From Mangrovibacterium marinum (GTDB lineage Bacteria; Bacteroidota; Bacteroidia; Bacteroidales; Prolixibacteraceae): DNA of 64,000 nucleotides. A program made the translations under genes and the position numbers. Within the stretch, counting starts at the first letter, position 1. The number at the start of each line of letters is the position of its first letter. Location: positions 23,559 through 87,558 of the forward strand of contig NZ_QAAD01000018.1 in NCBI RefSeq assembly GCF_003046625.1, read 5' to 3'. This document shows positions 62,701 to 64,000 of the stretch, one piece after another. Under the pieces are notes generated by a model. The model saw only the letters and a program-made list of their open reading frames with translations. It made no database searches and had not been told where the DNA came from.

Positions 62701-64000
62701 CAGACTTGCCCGGAAACCATCACCCGGACATACAGCGTGACAGATGACTGCGGCAACCAGATTTTGGTAACTCAGACTATTACGGTTGATGATGATGTTC
62801 TTCCAACGATTACGTGTCCGGGTAACCTCACCGCAGTATGTGACATTAACGAGCAACCGGCTTATGCCGATTACACCGCCTTTGTAAACGCTGGTGGCTC
62901 AGCTTCCGACAACTGCGGCATTGATGAGTCGAGCTTCACGCATGTTGGCGATGTGAGCGATAATGCTAGTTGTCCTGAAACCATTACGCGGACTTACCAA
63001 ATCGCCGACCTTTGCGGCAATGTTCAGACCTGTACACAGCTGATCGTGATTGACGATGAAGAGCTGCCGAGCATCACTTGTCCGGATAACCTGACAGCAG
63101 TCTGTGCGATCAGCGAGCAACCGGCTTACACAACCTTTGCTGAGTTTACAACAGCCGGCGGATCAGCTTCCGACAACTGCGGCATTGATGAGTCGAGCTT
63201 CACCCATGTTGGCGATGTGAGCAATGGTAGTACTTGTCCTGAAACCATTACGCGGACTTACCAAATCGCCGACCTTTGCGGCAATTTGCAGACCTGTACG
63301 CAGCTGATTGTGATTGACGATGAAGAGCTGCCGAGCATCACTTGTCCGGGTAACCTGACCGCGGTTTGTGCTATCTCCGAGCAACCGGCTTACACAACCT
63401 TTGCTGAGTTTACAACAGCCGGCGGATCAGCTTCCGACAACTGCGGCATCGATGAGTCGAGCTTCGCACATGTTGGCGATGTAAGCGATGGTAATAGTTG
63501 TCCTGAAACCATTACGCGGACTTACCAAATCGCCGACCTTTGCGGCAATGTTCAGACCTGTGAGCAGCTGATTGTGATTGACGATGAAGAGCTGCCGAGC
63601 ATCACTTGTCCGGGTAACCTGACCGCAGTTTGTGCTATCAGCGAGCAACCGGCTTACACAACCTTTGCTGAGTTTACAACAGCCGGCGGATTAGCTTCCG
63701 ACAACTGCGGCATTGATGAGTCGAGCTTCACCCATGTTGGCGATGTGAGCGATGGTAATAGTTGTCCCGAAACTATTACGCGGACTTACCAAATCGCCGA
63801 CCTTTGCGGCAATGTTCAGACCTGTGAGCAGCTGATTGTGATTGACGATGAAGAGCTGCCGAGCATCACTTGTCCGGGTAACCTGACCGCAGTTTGTGCT
63901 ATCAGCGAGCAACCGGCTTACACAACCTTTGCTGAGTTTACAACAGCCGGCGGCTCAGCTTCCGACAACTGCGGCATTGATGAGTCGAGCTTCACCCATG
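44707..64000 (+). CDS. Giant multidomain surface adhesin (3' partial, at least 6431 residues)
   Basis: One uninterrupted frame runs from ATG 44707 to the window end with no stop. The N-terminus carries a hydrophobic signal segment (CLLAFSFFIGASVL). Then: beta-helix/G8-like domain (about 121-600, GDWNTETNWNPTGVPTSGD); Ig/PKD-like module (about 604-690); HYR modules (about 690-1105, DPVITCP...DNC); PKD-like modules (about 1105-2505); seven ~90-residue DPLPTASAGGS repeats (2506-2778 and 3144-3499); Ig-like modules (3500-4155); a jelly-roll/MAM-like insertion (about 4159-4338); HYR modules (4556-5097); two 189-residue repeats (5098-5475); further HYR; then 88-residue near-identical HYR repeats (6032 on). 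It is the size class of Flavobacterium SprB. A surface adhesin exported by type IX secretion is inferred from architecture and neighbours; its C-terminal sorting domain is not visible. Confidence 0.9.
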   Translation, partial: MIKRVVKYIGRTGRGCLLAFSFFIGASVLNNGAEEGFALKASSLPNSVHAYLPPASPFYESTTAVSFALPAQSSAPGFTATNSQEQAAPLPTRSRNTRNTTNTEYRRRLSPLILALPPPPTATGGDWNTETNWNPTGVPTSGDVVTIPSTVTMSISGDAYCSDLIIESGGTLNILDGGNLIVAGSISINNGGTLTTYTGSTITAQGNWTNNGTFDARGGTVTFNTAGSQITGSSPTAFASLRINAGSNVGSVITVSSDITVSNLSLQNGLLSIIGGTTDISNTFSIPREAGLEVKNGATLNTGNFTINNKGLIRVDGGTANFGDFDGNSVEINTDGAFVVQNSSTVNVTGRLHNSAGGTLPDGGSGIPSGITVSGGTVNLATVGNGLSGAGALNVTQQGAFSFTGGTINIINANSTSGTAVDLAIAEEDGNGTKTITNGVFHFGDGTANTYQIISAIDIPHITTTNLTELEITRTIGANGTYTFNLSDGSGNEIPVEITISADSYASDASIKVTTTDGVFEENESDVNYLSRYWTVELTGITTPNYSFTADYRPTDIVGTESEIAAGAWTGALPWTKGNVAGGNTITFSGLTGDVNITGITADDPTVTASVAPNPVCEGSDISLSAIPTGDAPFTYEWTGPNSFTSTDQNPTRTNLSTADAGDYTVTVTDGNGFTASDAVSVTVNTMPAFTACPSSPVTVNTIAGTCAATAIYTVAATGTPAPDLTYSFSAPTSGSGNGTGSGSTFNLGTTTVTVTATNSCGSVDCVFDVEVSDDEDPNANCQNLTVQLDGSGNATITPAQINNNSSDNCTTAANLTFALDQTSFDCNDLGANIVTLTVTDESNNSSTCTATVTVQDQIDPVITCPGNINQTADAGNCGAVVNFTATATDNCSATITYSQDPLTVFPVGTTTVTATATDPAGNTDQCSFDITVTDDEDPVITCPATITVNNDAGQCGAIVNYPLPVVSDNCSGVSTVKSDGPDSGTLFPVGTTSVTYRATDAAGNVAECSFTVTVNDNEDPTVNCPSSYTATGNSACTGTVDVAAPDYSDNCEVTSFSWTMSGASTGSGNTAIGTYTFNRGTTTIEYTVRDAAGNQDQCSYDITIPDLLTASATTPASVLCAGDLLTLSAAQTGGTSNYTYSWSGPNNFSSTLQNPTINNISTAASGSYSVEVTDANNCTATASVSVTVRPTPTATISGTIQVCRGTSPLPMVTISNPMDLAVVVRYNVNGSVTTVPIDPHDDATISQATSVADDFVYTLESVEYSSVPACPNPITGSATITVYPTPTVDVISDKTYCNNVGVPAISITGPVAGTSFSWTNSNPSIGLAANGSGNIPTFTPTNATNSPVTATITVTPTANGCVGTPRTFTITVNPTATATIGGTTTVCQNDESPDITFTNPLPLPVTVTYRKNSVDQTPINVAANGSATVAVATSTAGTFLYELVTVAFQSNPACSKGVSGSATVTVTPRANVVATPASQGICSTEAIETIVLTSSTPGVTSFDWTRNNTGTVTGIAASGSGNISGTLTNTTSSPVIVTFTITATTNGCAGTPVNATVTVYPTPIATVSPLTQTRCSGIETLSTITPSSTTGNTTFSWTRDKLTEVTGLDESGTGSVPIVNLTNTTSAPVTVTFTFTPTANNCEGPPVTATAVINPTPNINDSTITICNSGSFDVLPVDGPNGVVPAGTNFSWKVQSSTAGITGATSSDDTEPNLSITGTLGNTTNTTQSVTYSVTPSFNGCIGGIFKLTVNVTPEPDINDMSRSFCSDNGFNVAPANGTNGIVPSGTTYVWDVVSAGGNISGEGAGSGSSISGLLSNSGNTAQTVVYNVTPTAGSCGGDPFTLTVTVNPVPDIDDLTEAVCTNAPFSVTPAHGTDGNIPSNTTYSWGAPVVTGGMTGGTIGSGAISISGTLTNVTSSPQTATYTVTPLSGSCAGTPFDLVVTVNPKPAISPLTATICSGESFDPTLADGTNGTIPDNTTYTWSAPSVSGISGTSSGTNASAFTSGTLVNSTTTAKIVSYSVTPTSAEGCPGSDFTVSVTVNPEPSIPDMTAMACSGVAFSVTPVNVTNGIVPSGTSYSWVVLSDSGGTGAAAGTGSTIGGTLVNSSTTVQTVVYEVTPTAGTCDGSTFELTVTVKPVPDVEISGGATVCANVGNPQITFTNNVNLPVTITYNIDGGTDFTVDIDASSSVSIPATINAEGTFDYNLVSAEYQDTPACSTPIGESTTIIVEPITTVAISRTPTGTICWGESVTFSSNVANEGAGATYQWQISDDGGVSWSNIPGENGTTFTSASLDNAEKIKLVVTTSDTPCPGAIESNVITMTVNPSYTTSVTISEDANDICDGTTVNFTSTVVNGGAAPSYQWKINDVDVPGATSSTFSSSSLNEGDEVTLMVTASGDICTLNNGEATSDPVLMVVNANQTVSVDIAASADPVCSGSSVTFTATPTNGGLIPTYQWYVDGSPVGTNSSTYTYTPSDDDVVTVDLTASSEICTLDEEATDSYTIQVDPLPTASAGGSAAICEDDIYTLSSGEATATNYSTISWTENGAGNITADVNTLTPTYTAAAADAGKTVTLTMTVTGDNTCGTATATATYSIQVDPLPTASAGGSATICENGSYTLSSGEATATNYASVSWAHDGNGSISNGTTLTPTYTPAAGDVGTPVTLTMTVTSNNTCGSTATATYTVNVDPLPTASAGGNATICSDETYTLTSGEASAAYGTISWTENGAGSITAGATTETPTYEAAVGDAGKTVTLTMTVSSNNACAPATATANYTINVSPLPPATPGIIAGNSDVCNDNTEFTYSIAAVTDATTYTWTVPSGWTITGGQGTTSITVEATATAVSGNISVTAGNSCGTSTASLFPVNVVTSPPAIPGAIDGLTAICPTLTTVYTTSGATGADYYTWTVPTGWTIDAGQGTTSITVTVPIGASSGNVTVTANNVCGPGAVQTHAVTVAADASVYAGPDQIVCQGESSVELNGQVDGAVSPNKKSEWDWVLISGGTLGGDKLQTTYNFPDGFTTGVLYVVLQSNLSVVGCEFVSDTMKITVLAYPTAEAGGPDVVCQSATPSPITLSSSSVGGGATTGAWSIDAGGGSLSSTAQTASPDAVTYTPAANFSGTVTLRLTTNAPGGCSAATDTRTITVDPLPTASAAGSATICENSAYTLSAGEATASNYTTISWDHDGSGSITNGSSLTPTYTAAAGDAGKTVTLTMTVTGNNACGSATATATYSIQVDPLPTASAGGSQAICVNETATVSGASANNGSILWSHDGSGSLSNANTLTPTYTPAAGDAGGTVTLEMTVSSLNSCSGETATASYTVQVDPLPVAIAGGSTTICVDETATVSEASANNSDVLWTHDGTGTLTDETSLTPSYTSAAGDAGKTVTLTMTVTSTNNCAGETATASYTVNVDPLPTASAGGSATICVDDTYTLSSGEATASYGTILWTADGAGSITAGGTTLTPTYTPAVGDAGEIVTLTMTVTSNGNCGTATDTYTITVDPLATVDAGPDQTICQGDAALLAGGFGGSAVSASWTGGTGTFSTNRNDLNASYTPSNAEITAGSVTLTLTTNVGSSPCDPVSDAITITIRKKVVITSQPSNTGVCVGESASLTVVAVGDGLTYQWYKGSSPISGATSATLTFGSVALTDDGSYYVVVSGLAPCSSVQSATVTLNVDEAITITTPPASITRCEGANVSFGVVADAGGVPLTYQWRKGGVAIGGATASSYTLTNISTADAGNYDVVISGPSGFTCSSVTSNAATLTVNTNGTISDPANKNQTVCIDVAITDIDFTVGGSATNVSLSGALPDGVSGSYNSGTKTYTISGTPTEAGTFNYTVTTTGSPCVNPSVSGTITVDGVGTINLGGGTATQTVCKNTPIGNISYLIGGNATGAEITAGSLPGGVTGLYSSATGLFTISGTPTVAGTFPFTVSTTGSPCANPSLSGSISVTDDATIALTSGDAGQSVCIYNPIEAISYTIGGSATGVVLGGNLPDDVSGNYDSATKVYTISGAPSESGSFNYSLTTTGPCANTSLSGSIQVDDLPDGGFISPAISTACTADNTGTLTLESYVGNVIQWEMSLDGGATWDTIHVTTDTYTYNDIPNTALFTALVGNDNCTPVYSGLAKVGVVPEFTPVITASGGDVCSGEPVTLTGTVPQIDFDLDIITGGDFNNANPKGWVVYLDGVPYKNFPASNDNERIGPWAETNGPKTFCGGHEFDTADNTKFAITSGGVNSWMETPVFSLPSTMSSAELTFKHAYMLDVDATARIMLSTDGGNNYTIPLASYSGNLMSGMPNVINDVGVDLSSYIGTDNLRIRFEFDSPTECSVWAVDNIGLPSPPPDITYQWGPIDQIPGGSGEVVVVLPPTTTEYTLTVFIAGCPGSATEYIVSVINNPVVTTTNACVGGDPVTFYQTEAPDGGTWTVTGGGFIDNNGVFTATEPGCFEATYTTLAGGCEGTASFVVFPAAPTPTVNEGCGPIVVTPPTPVYGFDVEYSFNDGATWGANTPPTADNCDGYRIRTRYRLAIACDTIPANEVSGDPVCSASPAVTRRIDSEAPIFTVPADKIITKDADCNYDASTDVTGDVTDEHDNCSTGLEATYSDVVIPGSCDGEVIIERTWFLEDDCGNQTVQIQTITVADNNLGPTFTAPADITIYRDASCNYDATITATGDVTDEADNCDTSLDATFTDVVDNSDPCSVIITRTWSLTDDCDNTTTHDQIITVADDIAPTISCPADVTVQCTADIPAVNTSAVSATDNCAGPVTVTHIGDVSDDNSCPEVITRTYRATDGCGNYVECTQTITVDDTTAPVFSPLAANGQSNCVTADPNNDSGYQNWLSTRAGAAATDNCDSSLDWTDNSASQTWGGTPANQQITITWIVTDDCGNSASTSATYTITDDVAPTITCPGNVQEVAAPNNCSKTLASPTNATMSDDCSTPTLSYSRLLPDGTTDSGNGTVTGLSFPVGVTTVTYTATDAAGLTADCSFTVTIVDVTPPSIEIAGCQDVEGTMDATDCYAIPPTLVDPIYSDDCWPLDSLDLTFEITGAWDTTGVGSVAGFSFPVGVSNVEYTVTDPDGNDATCSFTVTMLRDEIPYAFIDCPSDPDPVTLGSTDCEATLSLDPPTIDDYCVTATYTITNDYNNGPSIVNETFPVGTTEVTWTIRDNSGNETTCVVTVEVIGTALPSIDCPDDVEGPMTEDDCEALPPVLDPPTYSAPCWPNDSLELSYSIVSEFGGWTASGDGLVPSDLEFPVGQNTVTYTVTDPDGNSANCSFTVTMLQDDISWTVYSCPPASVSQTLGATDCETTLSLPAPTINDHCVTATYTITNDYNGGASIVNETFPVGTTEVTWTIRDNSGNETTCVVTVEVIGTALPSIDCPDDVEGTMTEDNCEALPPVLAPPTYSAPCWPNDSLELSYSIVSEFGGWTASGDGLVPSDLEFPVGQNTVTYTVTDPDGNSVNCSFTVTMLQDDISWTVYTCPSNPADVTVDAVSCDAPVTVSPPTINDHCVTANYTITHDSPYGASPTDASGEYPIGVHTVTWTISDNSGNETSCVQTFEVIDRLPSLSCPPSITVPADLNQTFASGVDVGLPSYADNCDSTLIYTVLDPSGSLDSVYNDPFGINLLIGEHTYDLGVTTITYYFEDGNGHQLDCSFTVTVTGPPVIECPPDTTVYADANCEHIFDPGFAKLLEGVPEIEWTFTITDPDGSTGLTRTYTKAVFEDADPIGNYAFQLGTSTISWSASNLSGSDQCSHIVAVIDTTPPEVTCVARNLEGCDTNVITGPAISETTANSSYAEFINATNQGTATDNCSIAGVEYVDVVNGSCPIVVTRTWTVYDGSGNSASCDQTINVDDTTDPTITAPTALDLEGCATAVIAASSTLAYSESPVSITLAEYLAEPGALAADNCEVDYITYMDATDNSSCPETITRTFTVYDLCGNSATADQTITIDDTTNPTASNPETVIVQCIGDVPSVDITVVTDEADNCTANPVVAWVSDVSDNQTCPETITRTYSVTDDCGNQILVTQTITVDDDVLPTITCPGNLTAVCDINEQPAYADYTAFVNAGGSASDNCGIDESSFTHVGDVSDNASCPETITRTYQIADLCGNVQTCTQLIVIDDEELPSITCPDNLTAVCAISEQPAYTTFAEFTTAGGSASDNCGIDESSFTHVGDVSNGSTCPETITRTYQIADLCGNLQTCTQLIVIDDEELPSITCPGNLTAVCAISEQPAYTTFAEFTTAGGSASDNCGIDESSFAHVGDVSDGNSCPETITRTYQIADLCGNVQTCEQLIVIDDEELPSITCPGNLTAVCAISEQPAYTTFAEFTTAGGLASDNCGIDESSFTHVGDVSDGNSCPETITRTYQIADLCGNVQTCEQLIVIDDEELPSITCPGNLTAVCAISEQPAYTTFAEFTTAGGSASDNCGIDESSFTH
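52222..53040 (+). repeat. Three in-frame ~90-residue repeats (DPLPTASAGGS units, block 1)
   Basis: Units start at 52222, 52498 and 52768 (steps 276 and 270 bp), each opening V-D-P-L-P-T-A-S-A-G-G and containing a conserved I-C, a T-L-T-P-T-Y-T strand and a VTLTMTV strand. They are Ig-like modules within the giant protein. The copies differ in many codons, so this array is older than the 88-residue array at the end. Confidence 0.85.
54136..55203 (+). repeat. Four in-frame ~90-residue repeats (DPLPTASAGGS units, block 2)
   Basis: Units start at 54136, 54409, 54673 and 54937 (steps 273, 264 and 264 bp). They are homologous to block 1, from which they are separated by about 1.1 kb of different PKD-like modules. 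Confidence 0.85.
59998..61131 (+). repeat. Two 567-bp (189-residue) tandem repeats, third partial copy
   Basis: Units start at 59998 and 60565 and a diverged third begins at 61132, with an exact 567-bp period. Each holds two HYR-like modules (IDCPDDVEG and TCVVTVEVIG segments are nearly unchanged, including TYSAPCWPNDSLELSYSIV). Nucleotide identity between units 1 and 2 is very high in their second halves (about 60100-60540 against 60667-61107). Confidence 0.9.
62800..64000 (+). repeat. 264-bp (88-residue) near-identical HYR tandem repeats, running off the window
   Basis: Units start at 62800, 63064, 63328, 63592 and 63856, an exact 264-bp period. Each encodes LPSITCP...SASDNCGIDESSF...CPETITRTYQIADLCGN. 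Unit 1 is diverged in its first half; units 2 to 5 differ at only a few bases. The array continues past the right edge, so copy number is unknown. Confidence 0.95.

Noticed and set aside
62899..63912. Series of 73-residue frames on the minus strand, 264 bp apart
   Set aside because: They are antisense shadows of the 88-residue repeats in the giant plus-strand gene; identical spacing comes from the repeat period.
44707..64000. Frameshift or pseudogene in the giant frame
   Set aside because: I read the frame from the start to the right edge line by line and met no stop; domain patterns (CP...DNC, DPLPTASAGG) remain in register throughout.

Overview
The window reads as a chromosomal stretch of a Bacteroidota bacterium. 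Several things point there: type IX secretion hallmarks (a type B C-terminal sorting domain and a PorP/SprF-like protein), giant HYR/PKD-type surface proteins, a TPR-fused sensor kinase, the long form of urocanate hydratase, promoter elements of the TTTG-N18/19-TAnnTTTG type in front of two tRNA genes, and a flexixanthin-type carotenoid cluster. Fermentation genes plus pigment genes would suit a facultative marine or sediment member of the Marinilabiliales/Prolixibacteraceae, but that placement is inference.

Layout. 1-5.5 kb: end of a TPR-like gene, a small CWC-type cysteine-rich protein, then pyruvate formate-lyase, its activase and a formate channel (pflB-pflA-focA, minus strand). 5.5-14.5 kb: a complete histidine-degradation operon (hutH-hutI-hutU-hutG-hutF, minus strand) with a divergent LysR regulator. 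The HutF/HutG route releases glutamate, ammonia and formate, so formate is handled in two adjacent modules. 14.5-21.3 kb: a sialidase-like lipoprotein, two identical tRNA-Gln(UUG) genes with promoters and terminators, a HEAT-like protein, a Nudix hydrolase, a small membrane protein, a YhcH-family protein, a TPR histidine kinase and an orphan protein. 22.3-29 kb: a divergent carotenoid cluster (crtI-crtB-crtYcd on minus; crtD-cruF-crtW plus an exported protein of unknown function on plus). Its gene set predicts a monocyclic, 1'-hydroxylated, 3',4'-desaturated 4-keto carotenoid such as deoxyflexixanthin. 29.5-34 kb: a glycosyltransferase plus LpxH-like phosphoesterase pair, a cyclophilin lipoprotein, a small exported protein and thiol peroxidase.

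35-64 kb is a surface-protein region. A 1355-aa exported repeat protein is followed by an unknown exported protein, a T9SS type B cargo protein and a PorP/SprF-like protein, all on plus. Then comes one open frame from 44707 that runs off the window end without a stop (at least 6431 residues). It is built from a beta-helix-like N-terminus, PKD/Ig-like modules, a jelly-roll-like insertion and many HYR-type modules, and ends in near-identical 88-residue tandem repeats.

The most unusual non-coding feature is a family of composite intergenic repeats (seven blocks, both orientations). They are assembled from short-period tandem modules of 7, 8, 9 and 10 bp plus a conserved 47-bp hairpin, in a largely fixed order. 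They have entered the end of at least one gene (hutF). Two ~195-bp MITE-like elements with terminal inverted repeats are a separate repeat class.
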